DNA of 64,000 bases from positions 2,148,629-2,212,628 of the forward strand of contig KB906767.1 in NCBI GenBank assembly GCA_000381625.1, given 5' to 3'. How positions within the stretch are numbered: the stretch's first letter is position 1; the number at the start of each line of letters is the position of its first letter. A program made the position numbers and the translations under genes. The DNA is from Bryobacterales bacterium KBS 96. GTDB lineage: Bacteria; Acidobacteriota; Terriglobia; Bryobacterales; Bryobacteraceae. A model generated the notes under the pieces. That model had not been told where the DNA came from. It made no database searches and was given only the letters and a program-made list of their open reading frames with translations. Positions 8,261-18,187 of this stretch are shown one piece after another.

Positions 8261-10397
8261 GCGCAGCCACCTCGTAATCCGCCACTGCCGGAATGGTAAA
8301 CTCCACCGTCCGTCCATTTTTGACAAAGGGAACGTCTCTTCCGGCGCGCAACAATTTCACTCGCGAAATATCGGCGCCAGACGGCAATGTCATGCGGATC
8401 TTCTGGGCGCCCAGCGGGTAGGGATGAGTAAACCAGCCTCGCATCATCTCAGGATTGTTATAGTTCAGAACGTGAACGGCAAAGCCCGGCTGGGTTCTCC
8501 ACGCGAATAGCTCGACCATGCCCTCACCGGCCACTACAACTGGCGCTGCTTCTTGTATCATCCAGCGGATTGAATTCACAAGCAAACGACTGAGGTCTGG
8601 ATTCTGCGATCTCCAGTAAGCCCGGTCAATATCGCCAGGAAAATAAACCGTGCGGCTTGAGCCTTGTTGGCGCAGAACAATGGCCGGCTGATCCGTGTGC
8701 TCCACACGAGGATAGACCATCTCGGGCGGAAACGCAGGAAATGGCGGGATGACTGTCAGAACCGCGTCCTGCACCGGCGCTAGAGGTACGTAATATTCGG
8801 CAAATGGCAGTAACTTCGTATTCTCAAACCCGCTAAGAATCGGATGGGGACGCTCGATACGGGCATAGGCAGCGTTTCCATTGGGGCCAACGCGCTTTGC
8901 TGCGACCTTGGCGCCAAACAAATCGGAGAGAGCCCAGTCAGACCGGGGGTTCGAGCTTTCGTCGTAAAAACCGGTCTCAAACGTGGCAAGCAGAGATCCA
9001 CCGCGGCTAGCATAATCGCGCAGTTGAGCACATTGCGTGGAGCTCAACAGCGCGGCGTTGGGCAGGATGAGAGCTTTATACTTAGCGAGCGTCTCGGGCC
9101 CGAGGTCATCTTCATGAACAAAGTCAAACAGGAAGCGTCCGTCCAGAAGAGCTTTGTACATTCCCTGTAAGAACTCGGTAGCATCCCGGCCGCCGGGCGG
9201 TTGATAAAACGCGTTCGTGCGCTGAGAAAACACAACGCCTAAGGTGGCGATTGAATGGCGATTAGTGAAGTGCGCCTCATTTGCGGCGATCCATTGGAAA
9301 AAATCCCGGCCCGTTTTCTCCCATCGGTGATCCTCGGGCTTGCCGCCCAACCAGTGATACCAAGGCGTCATACCGCTGGCCGTGGTCTGCGCCATCCACA
9401 TGGTCGCCTCCAGCGGAGCTTTTGACGTGTGGCGCCAGAGCGGAGAGGTATTGGCATAAGAGCCTGTCACGTTAGTAATCGTACGGCCCTTCATAACCGC
9501 CTGCGCGACGCGGCCCTGCTGCGCGCAATCCCAAATAGGAGTTTCGCGGGACCGGCCCTGATGATCGGCATTAAACCAGCCGGCCACGCCCGCAATCCGG
9601 CTCAGATTCGTGACCGCGCGAATGCCGCCGCCCAGATTGCCGACATAGACGCTGTCCCACTTCTTCTGTTTCGCCGTGCTGTCCCATAGCTTCCAGACAT
9701 CGAGGACTCTGGCCAGGTGCTGCTCATAGCCTTCCGGAGTCGATGGATCCGCAAGTTTCCGGCACGCTTCGCAATAGCATTTCGGCGGTCTGCCGGTGCT
9801 TGGCCATCCATTCGTAAAGAACCCATCCACATCATAAAGCGAATTCACTTCGCGAATAATTGCCGGCATCTGCTCCGTGAAATAGGCGGAGTACATGCAG
9901 GTTTTATAAAGCCATGGGGATTCCGGGCTCGTGACCGGGTTCCCATCGCTGGTCCGTTCAACCCATTCCGGATGCGCCTTGTAGGCTTCTTCGTATACGT
10001 AATTGCAATCGAGCCGGGCAACTACCCGGATCTTTGCTGCCTTGGCGGCCTTGGTGAAATCGCCGAAGAGATCGTGCCCGTCTAAGAACTGGCTGCGATG
10101 GTGATACGGGATTTTAGTCGGATAGAACGCCATGATGCCGCCGGCGTTCAGCAGGAGCGCGTCCAGCTTGAGACTTGACCAGTAGTCGACCCACCAACCA
10201 ATGTCCAATTCGATGGGGTCGCGCTCGTTGAAGTTTGTCTGGCCGCAGCGCCGCATCGTTGCGTACCAAGGTGTGCGTTCCGCATTTTGCCGATCTGCTC
10301 CAAACAGATGCGGCGTGAGCGCCGTTGCTGACACGATGCTAACGGCTTCGCGCCGCGTCATTTTATTTGTCGATTCGTTCATGAGTTTTACTGACAC
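8253..10397 (-). CDS. Exported GHL6-type glycoside hydrolase with beta-galactosidase trimerisation-like domain
   Basis: A 714-residue protein. The N-terminus (TNKMTRREAVSIVSATAL) looks like a Tat signal. Residues ~45-380 form a hypothetical glycosyl hydrolase domain (GHL6-like): VARLDCNYVYEEA, HPEWVERTSDGNPV, then DVDGFFTNGWP followed by the Cys motif CYCEAC at 207-212, a hallmark of GHL6/GH42-like proteins. Residues ~390-600 resemble the GH42 trimerisation domain, a glutamine-amidotransferase-like fold (GVVFSQRTNAFY, YKALILPNAALLSS, LRDYASRGGSLLATFETG). A beta-rich C-terminal tail follows. The likely role is cleavage of a glycan taken up or sensed through the receptor just upstream (28-bp gap). 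The start could be GTG 10397 or ATG 10382; neither has a strong ribosome site. Confidence 0.8.
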   Translation of the reverse strand: MSVKLMNESTNKMTRREAVSIVSATALTPHLFGADRQNAERTPWYATMRRCGQTNFNERDPIELDIGWWVDYWSSLKLDALLLNAGGIMAFYPTKIPYHHRSQFLDGHDLFGDFTKAAKAAKIRVVARLDCNYVYEEAYKAHPEWVERTSDGNPVTSPESPWLYKTCMYSAYFTEQMPAIIREVNSLYDVDGFFTNGWPSTGRPPKCYCEACRKLADPSTPEGYEQHLARVLDVWKLWDSTAKQKKWDSVYVGNLGGGIRAVTNLSRIAGVAGWFNADHQGRSRETPIWDCAQQGRVAQAVMKGRTITNVTGSYANTSPLWRHTSKAPLEATMWMAQTTASGMTPWYHWLGGKPEDHRWEKTGRDFFQWIAANEAHFTNRHSIATLGVVFSQRTNAFYQPPGGRDATEFLQGMYKALLDGRFLFDFVHEDDLGPETLAKYKALILPNAALLSSTQCAQLRDYASRGGSLLATFETGFYDESSNPRSDWALSDLFGAKVAAKRVGPNGNAAYARIERPHPILSGFENTKLLPFAEYYVPLAPVQDAVLTVIPPFPAFPPEMVYPRVEHTDQPAIVLRQQGSSRTVYFPGDIDRAYWRSQNPDLSRLLVNSIRWMIQEAAPVVVAGEGMVELFAWRTQPGFAVHVLNYNNPEMMRGWFTHPYPLGAQKIRMTLPSGADISRVKLLRAGRDVPFVKNGRTVEFTIPAVADYEVAALV

Positions 10398-10425
10398 GTA
10401 GGTAATACGGCACGTTATTTTGTGC

Positions 10426-13400
10426 TCAAAACGACAGCTTCAATTCAAACTGTAGATTCCGGCTTCCGGATTTGCTTGTGACCCTCATGAACGAAGAGCT
10501 AACGGGATTCGAGTTTACGCTGCCCCAGTTCGGATGGTTAAGCAGGTTGAATGTTTCGGCACGAAATTCGATTCGCGATCCTTCGTTGATGGGAAGGGGA
10601 AAGGCCTTGTGAAGCGCCAGATTCCACTGCCAAAATCCAGGATTTCTGAATGCATTTCGTGAATTGCCGGTTGCAAACGTTCCGAGCGCCGGCGCTGCGA
10701 ATGCATCTTTGCAATAGATGGTGGCACCCACGTTTGGGACGAAATCTGTCGAGCAACCATGCGGATCACCGCTGACGTTCCAGAACTGATTTCCACTTCC
10801 GGGTCCAATTCCGGCATAGTCAATGTTCTGTCGGACCGAGAATGGCATTCCGGCCTGGAATTGATTAATTCCGGAAATGGTCCAATCTCCAAACGCAGTC
10901 CGCGCGATTCTGTTCTGTGCATGGAATGGAATGGCATAGGTGTAACTGACTGTCAGTGCCTGCGGCACCTGGAAGTCGGATGGGCCCCAATAATTTCTAT
11001 CGTCGTAGGCGTTCGGCAAGACGTCGGTCAGACTGGAAGTATTGTCCATGGCACTGGCAAGTGTATATGAAGCACTGAACGTCAGCGCTCCTGCGGTTTT
11101 TCGAACCATTGCCTGTAAGGAGTTATAGCGCGACAATCCCGAATTTTCTGAAATATCGATAATTCCTGCACCGAGAAATGGCCGCAGTGCATTCGGATTG
11201 ACCTTTGCATTGGCATAAGTAGTGCCGGGCTGGAGCAACTGGTTGATATTTCGCTTGCGTTGCAGGTGGAGCCCGCGGTTTCCGACATACCCCAGAGAGG
11301 CATTGAGGCCCCCTGCAAACTGCCGTTCCACTGTAACGTTATACGACCACTGTGTAGGCCATACATTTGTCGGACTATTTATTGTCATCGTGAATGGAGA
11401 CGTGATTGCTGACGCGCCAGCTAGATTTTCAATATTTCCGTTCACAAGTGTAGTCTGCGGCATAAAAGGCGGATTGCCACCCAACGCCGTATCTCGATTG
11501 ATCATGGTGCGGTCCGCGAAATATCCGATCCCGGCTCGCACGACTGTATTGGAAGTCGCCTGATACGCAATGCCCAAGCGGGGCTGAACCAAATCCCACT
11601 GTGTCGGGGTGAAGCCCGCAGGAAGGTTGTGATAGAGGCCGCGGAACTGAGGATCATTGAGAAATGGATAACGCCTCAAGGCATCCTTGGAAGGTCCGCT
11701 GCCGGGAAGTACGATGCCATTATAAGGAGACCCCGTGCTGATGAACCCCGTCTTGGGATCAATGGTGGCCGCCTGCGAAGGATCATAGAACTGGGGCTCA
11801 AACTGAGCGATTGTCCCGTTGGTAGTGCTCCATGCTGGCCAAATAGAGTAGCGCAATCCGTAATGCAGAGTCAGCTTCGGCACGACCTGCCAGGTGTCTT
11901 GCAAGAACATATCCAAGGAAGTGGCGACCCACGGAGTCTCGGGTTTCGCACCGATCTCCGCATAATTGTTGAAATTGCCGAGTAGGGCATTCGCTATTCC
12001 CAGTCCTGTCGTATTCGGCAGGCCGGTATCCAGAAATTGAAATGCGCCATTTTGGTTATTCGTTTGCGGCGGGCTGGCGGTCGTCAACTGAATGAGATCA
12101 TTTTGACCAGCTCGCTCCAGAGTTGCCCCGAATTTGATCGTGTGATTTCCCGCAACCTTGGTCAAATTGTCCGTCAGATCTTCTACATAGCCGGACCACG
12201 ACCCCGGATAGGGGCCGGTGTCAATCGTGGTCAGGCCAGTTACCGCGATGGTAGGCACTTTGTCGGCAAACAGTTTGGTTCCTGGGAATAGATACGGGTA
12301 TGTGATTCCGTATGTGCCCCGCTGACAATTTGCTCCACATGCCGGGTTGTAGTCGATTGCCCCTTTTCCATCAGAGTTTCCCGAGACTGATAGATCGTTT
12401 AAAAGAGTGGGGGAAAACGTCGTCGTTAGATCAACGATGCCCGTGCGGTTCGGGCGCGACCAGAGACTCTGGAACAGCCCCATATCGCCCTCAAGAGGGT
12501 TGTTGAAATGCCATGGTATGACAGTCCCACGGACGTACAGATGATTCTTTTCGTTGATATAGTAGTCCACCTTAAAGGTGGTTTTGTCGAGATTCGAGAA
12601 AACGGGAAATGTTTGAATCCAGTTGGCGGCTCCCTGTTGAAATCCGGGGGTTGGCAAGGGATAGGCATTCAGCAGCGCAACGCCCTGCGCGCTAAGCATG
12701 GATGGTCGGATGATGTTCCCTGCAAACGGCTCGCCTGTTGTCGGATCGGTGGCAATTCTGGTCTTACCGAAGAACGTATTGTGGGGATCGAGCAGGTTGC
12801 TGAGGTCGCCTTGTCGCATAGCCGCAGTAGGAACAGTTCCGGTTGTGTCGTCGTCGTATCGGCGGCGGATCCATTCCTGAGCCACAAAAAAGAAAAACTT
12901 ACTGCGATCCTTATTAAATTTTCCCGGTATGAAAATCGGGCCCCCAAGATCGAATCCGAAATCATTGTAGTTTTCCTTTGGCGGGCCAGAATGTTGCTTT
13001 TCCAGAGGGCTATTGTTGCGCGACCAGCTGTTGGCATCAAACGCTGCGTTGCGGAGAACTTCGTACGCATCGCCGTGAAATTTTGTGGTTCCGCTCTTCG
13101 TAACAAATCGAATCTGCCCCGAAGAAGAGCGTCCATACTCCGCGTCGTAATTGCCGGTCAACACCTGCACTTCTTGGACTGAATTCATGTCCTGCGCTCC
13201 GAGCATCGATCCGGATGAGCGGGTTCGTGTGGCGACAGCGCCATCGACAAACACGTTGTAGGCGTCAGACCGCCCCCCATTCATACTAAAGGCCCCGCTA
13301 CTCACGCTATCCGGATCAAACGTGCCAATGTTGCTCCCGACGACGCCTGGCTCGAGAAGTGCCAGGTAGACTGGGTTTCGTCCGTTCACTTCCAACTGTT

Positions 13401-13848
13401 GAAATTGCTTGGATGTTACTGTGCCTCCCGTAGAGGGCTCCAGACTCAAAGCACGTCCGGCAGTCTCGTTCACCTGGACTGTCTCCGTGATAGTGCCGAT
13501 CGTCAGTTGGATCGACACATTCACCTGAGCGGCGGCATTCAAGTGAATGCCACTGTGGACATAGCGCTGAAAGCCATTTGCCTCAGCGGAGATTGTATAC
13601 GTGCCGACCATGAGATTGGGAAACGTGTAATACCCCGAGCTGTTAGTAAGCGTTTGCCTTGTCGTCTGGTTTCCTTCATTTTGGGCAGTGACCTTTACGC
13701 CGGAGATCACGGCGTTGGAATTATCCTGAACGGTGCCCGAGATGACGCCGATATCTATTTGACCCCAGGCTGGCAAAGATAGAAGTACGCAAATAGCGAT
13801 ACTCCCTACTACCAAAGATTTCATAGTGTGCGCCCCATTCCGCGCCAT
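10426..13848 (-). CDS. TonB-dependent receptor, Oar-type with carboxypeptidase-regulatory domain
   Basis: At 1140 residues this is the longest receptor in the window. Signal peptide ending near LLSLPAWGQ (about residue 30); Cna-B-like domain at about 33-115 (GVISGTVQDNSNAVISGVKV ... GTYTISAEANGFQRY); plug region with LEVNGRNPVYLALL and GQIRFVTKSGTT; extended barrel ending LQFELKLSF with the C-terminal Phe. It is the first gene after the conserved promoter-operator block at 13866-13939 and is followed after 28 bp by the GHL6 hydrolase, giving the order promoter, receptor, hydrolase, hydrolase. This looks like the ancestral arrangement from which the other two copies of the block derive. A second in-frame ATG at 13824, directly before the signal peptide, is an equally plausible start. 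Confidence 0.9.
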   Translation of the reverse strand: MARNGAHTMKSLVVGSIAICVLLSLPAWGQIDIGVISGTVQDNSNAVISGVKVTAQNEGNQTTRQTLTNSSGYYTFPNLMVGTYTISAEANGFQRYVHSGIHLNAAAQVNVSIQLTIGTITETVQVNETAGRALSLEPSTGGTVTSKQFQQLEVNGRNPVYLALLEPGVVGSNIGTFDPDSVSSGAFSMNGGRSDAYNVFVDGAVATRTRSSGSMLGAQDMNSVQEVQVLTGNYDAEYGRSSSGQIRFVTKSGTTKFHGDAYEVLRNAAFDANSWSRNNSPLEKQHSGPPKENYNDFGFDLGGPIFIPGKFNKDRSKFFFFVAQEWIRRRYDDDTTGTVPTAAMRQGDLSNLLDPHNTFFGKTRIATDPTTGEPFAGNIIRPSMLSAQGVALLNAYPLPTPGFQQGAANWIQTFPVFSNLDKTTFKVDYYINEKNHLYVRGTVIPWHFNNPLEGDMGLFQSLWSRPNRTGIVDLTTTFSPTLLNDLSVSGNSDGKGAIDYNPACGANCQRGTYGITYPYLFPGTKLFADKVPTIAVTGLTTIDTGPYPGSWSGYVEDLTDNLTKVAGNHTIKFGATLERAGQNDLIQLTTASPPQTNNQNGAFQFLDTGLPNTTGLGIANALLGNFNNYAEIGAKPETPWVATSLDMFLQDTWQVVPKLTLHYGLRYSIWPAWSTTNGTIAQFEPQFYDPSQAATIDPKTGFISTGSPYNGIVLPGSGPSKDALRRYPFLNDPQFRGLYHNLPAGFTPTQWDLVQPRLGIAYQATSNTVVRAGIGYFADRTMINRDTALGGNPPFMPQTTLVNGNIENLAGASAITSPFTMTINSPTNVWPTQWSYNVTVERQFAGGLNASLGYVGNRGLHLQRKRNINQLLQPGTTYANAKVNPNALRPFLGAGIIDISENSGLSRYNSLQAMVRKTAGALTFSASYTLASAMDNTSSLTDVLPNAYDDRNYWGPSDFQVPQALTVSYTYAIPFHAQNRIARTAFGDWTISGINQFQAGMPFSVRQNIDYAGIGPGSGNQFWNVSGDPHGCSTDFVPNVGATIYCKDAFAAPALGTFATGNSRNAFRNPGFWQWNLALHKAFPLPINEGSRIEFRAETFNLLNHPNWGSVNSNPVSSSFMRVTSKSGSRNLQFELKLSF

Positions 13849-13865
13849 TTTGTGACCCGAGATGT

Positions 13866-13939
13866 GTACCGCATAGTGGTATCACATCTTGTGATTTGAT
13901 CTGTCAAGAATATTTATCACCGGGCCACAAGCTTGTCAA
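13866..13939 (-). promoter_or_regulatory. Conserved promoter-operator block, copy 1
   Basis: On the minus strand: TTGACA (13939-13934), 14 nt, TGATAAATATTC (13919-13908), 25 nt, then the imperfect palindrome ATACCA-CTATG-CGGTAC (13882-13866). A second TTGACA lies at 13907-13902. A separate perfect palindrome, ATCACA-TCT-TGTGAT, at 13881-13895 abuts the operator and is not preserved as such in the other two copies, which keep only TGTGAT. It drives the receptor and hydrolase genes from 13848 down. Confidence 0.6.
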
Positions 13940-14360
13940 GAAGAATAATGGCTGTCAGCCACTTGAATGCATTGGTTAGTTCTTTTTCGAGCGAAGCGTC
14001 AAACATACGGCGGCTCGGGCGCAGGATACATCGGTGCAAATCCGGCCTCTAGGGACGCCCAAATAGTGACTACCACCCGGGATGTTCGACAACAATCATT
14101 GAGAGCACATCTGTACAAGCGATTCGTTGCTTGTAAGGAGGCGATGAGTCGCTTTCGATCAGCCATTGGGAAGAACGGAGAAGAATCGATGGCCTAGGCA
14201 AACAAACCTGACGGAGTGCCACTGTCGCTTGAGCGGGCTGACCCTCGATTCAGTGGAAACACATATAAGGCGGCCAACCACCTCAGCCGGATCGCGAACA
14301 AAAGACGCGATAACCCTCAGCAGCCAAATCTAGTGCCCGGCTGCAGCCAGGCACGGCGTC
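13940..14360. other. Intergenic region between receptor promoter and lactate permease
   Basis: About 420 bp holding only short frames without family resemblance. The permease gene ends here and the receptor promoter begins here, in the same direction. I see no convincing terminator hairpin with a T-run. Confidence 0.35.
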
Positions 14361-16214
14361 TCAGACGACGTGAACTAAGTATGCATAAACCAACACCTCC
14401 AGGCCCACAATACTGGCAAGAACGATACTATGTCGCAAAGTAAATCGAATAAGCTTCGCCTGTTTGGCGACAGAGAGCCCAGTGGCAGCTGCAGCGACAG
14501 CTATCGATTGCAGGCTGATCATTTTGCCCATCACGCCTCCGGCGGAGTTCGCGGCAGCAATGAGTACGGGACTGACGTGCAGGCGCCCGGCGGTCACCAC
14601 CTGCAGATTTCCGAATAGCGCATTCGACGACGTATCCGAGCCGGTGAGAAAGACGCCGAGCCACCCGAGAAAGGCGCTAAAGAAGGGGAACGCCGCACCG
14701 GTTGCGGCAAACGCCAGGCCCAGCGTCCCGGTAATTCCGCTGTAATTCATTACGAAAGCCATCGAGAGAACCGCCGCGATCGTCACAATTGCAAAGGCCA
14801 ACTCTCTTAGGGTTGAAGAGAGGAGCGCCACGAATTTTCTCGGCGACATCCTGAGGAGTAGGGCGGAAAGCAGCGTGGCGAACATGCAGGACGTACCGGA
14901 GGCCGACAACCAGTTAAACGTGAAGAGCGCCGGATACCGGGTCACGTGCGTGACGGCGGGCGGCATTCGTTGGATGAAATTGTGAAGGCATGGCCAGGCA
15001 AAGGCGATTGTAACTACATTCAAGATGGCTTGAAATGGCTTGAAGCCCCAAAGAAGAACAAAGATGACAAGGAAAATGTAAGGCGTCCACGCAAGGATCT
15101 TTTCTCGCCCGGTGTATTCGGCATTGGTGAGAGTGACGTCCTTAAGCACTGCAGTCGCGAACCTCGTCTCTTCCCCGGAGGCAAGTTCGTGGCTTCGGGA
15201 ACTCCGGTTCGGATCGAGATCCGCAGCAGGTCCTGCCATCTCGTGAGACGTTAACTCCTGTTGCCTCCGGGGTTTCCAAACACGAAGCAGAGCAACCAGC
15301 GCGGCCATCGCCGTGAGCGAACTCAAAATATCGGTCAACTGGGGCCCGACGTAGTTCGATACAAGAAACTGAACACTCGCGAAGGCCCCTCCTGTCACGA
15401 GCACCGCCGGCCATACGCCCAACATGGAGCGAAATCCTCCCATCACGACGATGAGGTATGCAGGAAGTATCAGTGATATCGGAGCGCAGATCCGGCCGAC
15501 TGCTCCGCTCAACTTGTCTAGGGAAAGCCCCGTGATGCCAGCTAGCGTGATAACCGGAATCCCGATAGAGCCAAACGCAACGGGGGCCGTATTCGCAAGT
15601 AGGCAAATGGCCGAAGCGTAGTAGGCGGAATATCCAAGTCCAACCATCATGGCGGCCGCCACCGCTACAGGTGTGCCGAAGCCGGCTGCCCCTTCGATGA
15701 ATGCGCTGAACGCAAAGGCGATGATCAACGCCTGAATGCGCCAATCGGGCGTGAGGGATCCGATCGAGCCGCGAATCACGTTAAACTTCCCGGTCTCCAC
15801 CGTAATTTTGTATAGAACAATTGCCCAATAGACAATCCATGAAATAGGGAACAGGCCAAACGCTGCCCCATATGCTGCAGAACTGAAGGCGTATTTGACC
15901 GGCATGCCATAAGCAAACAAAGCAAGCGCCAAGGTGGCGCACAGTCCTATCAGCGCGGCGAACCACGAGGCCTTTCGCTTCACTGCAAGCAGGTATAGAA
16001 GAACGAGTGTCGGAACGACGGCAATCGCGGCTGACGCGGCCAAGCCTTGTCCCCAAACATAATAGGTCTGATTCCAGGTCGTATGTAGTCTCCCGAGATG
16101 CTTCAGTGCAAAGCTATTTGCGAGATCGTTCAGGCTCGATCCTGCCCTTCGATGAGCCTCGAGGACCAGCCAGATCCCAACGAACGAGAGCAACCACGCG
16201 AACGCGTCCCGCAT
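14361..16214 (-). CDS. lldP: L-lactate/glycolate permease, LctP family
   Basis: A 617-residue inner-membrane transporter with about 13-14 hydrophobic helices. Family blocks are clear: YGMPV, YGAAFGLFPISWIV, LYKITVETGKFNVIR, QALIIAFAFSAFIEGAAGFGTPVA (the signature loop), LLANTAPVAFGSIGIPV, and at the end FLTGSDTSSNALFGNLQ and AANSAGGVMGKMISLQS. LctP members carry lactate, glycolate or other 2-hydroxy acids with protons. Divergence from malate synthase (250-bp shared region) favours glycolate/glyoxylate use here. The protein has about 45 extra N-terminal residues, including a hydrophobic stretch, before the usual WNQTY start; no good start codon lies nearer the conserved region. The substrate assignment is inference. 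Confidence 0.9.
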   Translation of the reverse strand: MRDAFAWLLSFVGIWLVLEAHRRAGSSLNDLANSFALKHLGRLHTTWNQTYYVWGQGLAASAAIAVVPTLVLLYLLAVKRKASWFAALIGLCATLALALFAYGMPVKYAFSSAAYGAAFGLFPISWIVYWAIVLYKITVETGKFNVIRGSIGSLTPDWRIQALIIAFAFSAFIEGAAGFGTPVAVAAAMMVGLGYSAYYASAICLLANTAPVAFGSIGIPVITLAGITGLSLDKLSGAVGRICAPISLILPAYLIVVMGGFRSMLGVWPAVLVTGGAFASVQFLVSNYVGPQLTDILSSLTAMAALVALLRVWKPRRQQELTSHEMAGPAADLDPNRSSRSHELASGEETRFATAVLKDVTLTNAEYTGREKILAWTPYIFLVIFVLLWGFKPFQAILNVVTIAFAWPCLHNFIQRMPPAVTHVTRYPALFTFNWLSASGTSCMFATLLSALLLRMSPRKFVALLSSTLRELAFAIVTIAAVLSMAFVMNYSGITGTLGLAFAATGAAFPFFSAFLGWLGVFLTGSDTSSNALFGNLQVVTAGRLHVSPVLIAAANSAGGVMGKMISLQSIAVAAAATGLSVAKQAKLIRFTLRHSIVLASIVGLEVLVYAYLVHVV

Positions 16215-16349
16215 AGCGAGATCAACTCCCGTATTTGAAACTTAGACGTTATACGTAATTCGCACCCGCCATGTCAAGGGTGCTCTGAGTAGAAGAGCAT
16301 CCCTCGTGCATACAGGGTTGGACGGACGATCGCTGTGGGCTAAATGGGC

Positions 16350-16377
16350 TTGACAGATGTTAGTAGCAGGGTATATT
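16350..16377 (+). promoter_or_regulatory. Candidate promoter for malate synthase
   Basis: TTGACA at 16350-16355, a 16-nt spacer and TATATT at 16372-16377, about 85 bp before the aceB start. It is a near-consensus sigma-70 pair in the divergent lldP/aceB interval; IclR sites would be expected nearby, but none can be assigned with confidence. Confidence 0.5.
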
Positions 16378-16463
16378 GAGGCTATGCCTGATTGCGGTAT
16401 GGAGTACTGTATTATGAGACAGCATTACCGGATTGACGTCTCTTTAGGCAAAGGGATTTGCAA

Positions 16464-18062
16464 ATGAGCAACACCCATTCTCAGATAGGCGACGCTTCAG
16501 TTCTGGCACCTGTTCCCCATGAATATGAAGACATTCTCAGTCCCGAGGCCGTGAGTTTCCTGGTTAGTCTGCATAAGAAGTTTAACGACAGACGACTCGA
16601 TCTGCTTCGCCGGCGGATCGAACGGCAAGAACGTATCGATGCCGGTGAATTGCCTGACTTTCTACCGGAGACCGAGTCGATTCGGAGGAGTGATTGGAGG
16701 GTCGCTCCTATTCCACATGATCTCGTCGATCGACGAGTGGAAATCACCGGTCCGGTGGATCGCAAGATGGTGATCAACGCCTTGAATTCCGGCGCTAACG
16801 TGTTTATGGCGGATTTTGAGGACTCGAACTCACCCACTTGGCTCAATAATCTTGCCGGACAAGCGAATGTCCGGGACGCAGTCAGGGGCGACATCCGCTA
16901 CGCCAGTCCCGAAGGGAAACAGTATGAGTTGACCGCAAAACCCGCTGTTCTGTTTGTGCGCCCGCGCGGCTGGCATCTGATCGAGAAGCACTTCGTGGTG
17001 GATGGACATCCCATATCAGGATCGCTATTCGATTTTGGCCTGTACTTTTTCCACAACACAAAGGCGCTTATCGCAAAAGGATCAGGGCCTTATTTTTACC
17101 TCCCTAAACTGCAGAGCTATTTAGAGGCGCGCCTCTGGAATGACGTCTTTCTATTTGCTCAGGAATACCTGGACATACCGAAGGGCACAATCCGCGCAAC
17201 GGTGTTGATCGAAACAATCCTTGCCGCCTTCGAAATGAACGAGATCTTGTACGAGCTGAGAGACCACTCGGCCGGGCTCAACTGCGGGCGCTGGGATTAT
17301 ATTTTCAGCTTCATCAAAGTGTTTCGGAATAATTCACGTTTCGTCATGCCTGACCGCGGGCAGGTCACGATGGACCGGCATTTTCTGAACTCCTACGTAG
17401 AGTTGCTGATTCAGACTTGCCATCGGCGCGGCATACACGCGATGGGTGGAATGGCTGCTCAGATTCCTATCAAAGGTGACCCTGCCGCAAACAATGCAGC
17501 GCTTGAAAAGGTGCGGCTGGACAAGTTGCGCGAGGTGAGGGCCGGGCATGATGGAACATGGGTGGCGCATCCGGGTCTCATCCCCGTTGCAAAAGAAGTG
17601 TTCGATTCGTGTATGCCGACGCCGAACCAGATTCACGTAAAGCGAGAGGACAGTCGAATTTCGGCGCGCGATCTGCTGACCGTCCCGAATGGAGAAATCA
17701 CGGAAAATGGCTTGAGATTGAATATCGATGTTGGCATTCAGTACCTTGAATCCTGGCTACTCGGCCTCGGCTGCGTTCCGATTTACAACTTGATGGAAGA
17801 TGCCGCTACTGCGGAAATATCGCGCACACAGGTCTGGCAGTGGCTACACCACGGAGCACATCTGAACGATGGTCGCAAAATAACGCCCGAGCTAATTCGC
17901 GAGACGATTGCCTCTCAATTGCAGAATATTCGCTCGCTAATTGGTGAGCGTAGATTTCAGCAAGGAAAGTTTCAGAGCGCGGCGATTCTCTTCGGGGAGA
18001 TGATGACGAATACTCAATTGCAGGACTTCTTAACGCTCGCGGCGTACCCGCACATAGACTAG
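16464..18062 (+). CDS. aceB: Malate synthase A
   Basis: Condenses glyoxylate with acetyl-CoA to malate in the glyoxylate cycle. The 532-residue length matches form A, and the blocks are typical: LPDFLPET, DWRVAPIPHDLVDRRVEITGP, VFMADFEDSNSPTW, LFVRPRGWHLIEKH, RATVLIETILAAFEMNEIL, CGRWDYIFSFIK, HAMGGMAAQIPI, WVAHPGLIPVA, and ISRTQVWQWLHHGA near the C-terminus. The catalytic Arg and Asp regions appear intact. I take ATG 16464, which has AAGGGA 7 nt upstream, rather than the TTG two codons earlier. With the divergent permease and the IclR-type regulator downstream it probably forms a glycolate/glyoxylate utilisation unit. No isocitrate lyase gene is in the window. Confidence 0.97.
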   Translation: MSNTHSQIGDASVLAPVPHEYEDILSPEAVSFLVSLHKKFNDRRLDLLRRRIERQERIDAGELPDFLPETESIRRSDWRVAPIPHDLVDRRVEITGPVDRKMVINALNSGANVFMADFEDSNSPTWLNNLAGQANVRDAVRGDIRYASPEGKQYELTAKPAVLFVRPRGWHLIEKHFVVDGHPISGSLFDFGLYFFHNTKALIAKGSGPYFYLPKLQSYLEARLWNDVFLFAQEYLDIPKGTIRATVLIETILAAFEMNEILYELRDHSAGLNCGRWDYIFSFIKVFRNNSRFVMPDRGQVTMDRHFLNSYVELLIQTCHRRGIHAMGGMAAQIPIKGDPAANNAALEKVRLDKLREVRAGHDGTWVAHPGLIPVAKEVFDSCMPTPNQIHVKREDSRISARDLLTVPNGEITENGLRLNIDVGIQYLESWLLGLGCVPIYNLMEDAATAEISRTQVWQWLHHGAHLNDGRKITPELIRETIASQLQNIRSLIGERRFQQGKFQSAAILFGEMMTNTQLQDFLTLAAYPHID

Positions 18063-18187
18063 CCTGCCCAAACCTGAGTTGAAGATTCCAAGTTTGCCAT
18101 TGCTTCTCGACTGAATATTTTGTAGTGTTTGATCCTCCTGAGGTCGATTACACTTCAAGGATAAGGAGAATCAGCTGAACAAGCCCC

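Noticed and set aside
12508-13182. Plus-strand 224-residue frame inside the receptor gene
   Set aside because: Antisense shadow of the receptor; no motif or ribosome site.
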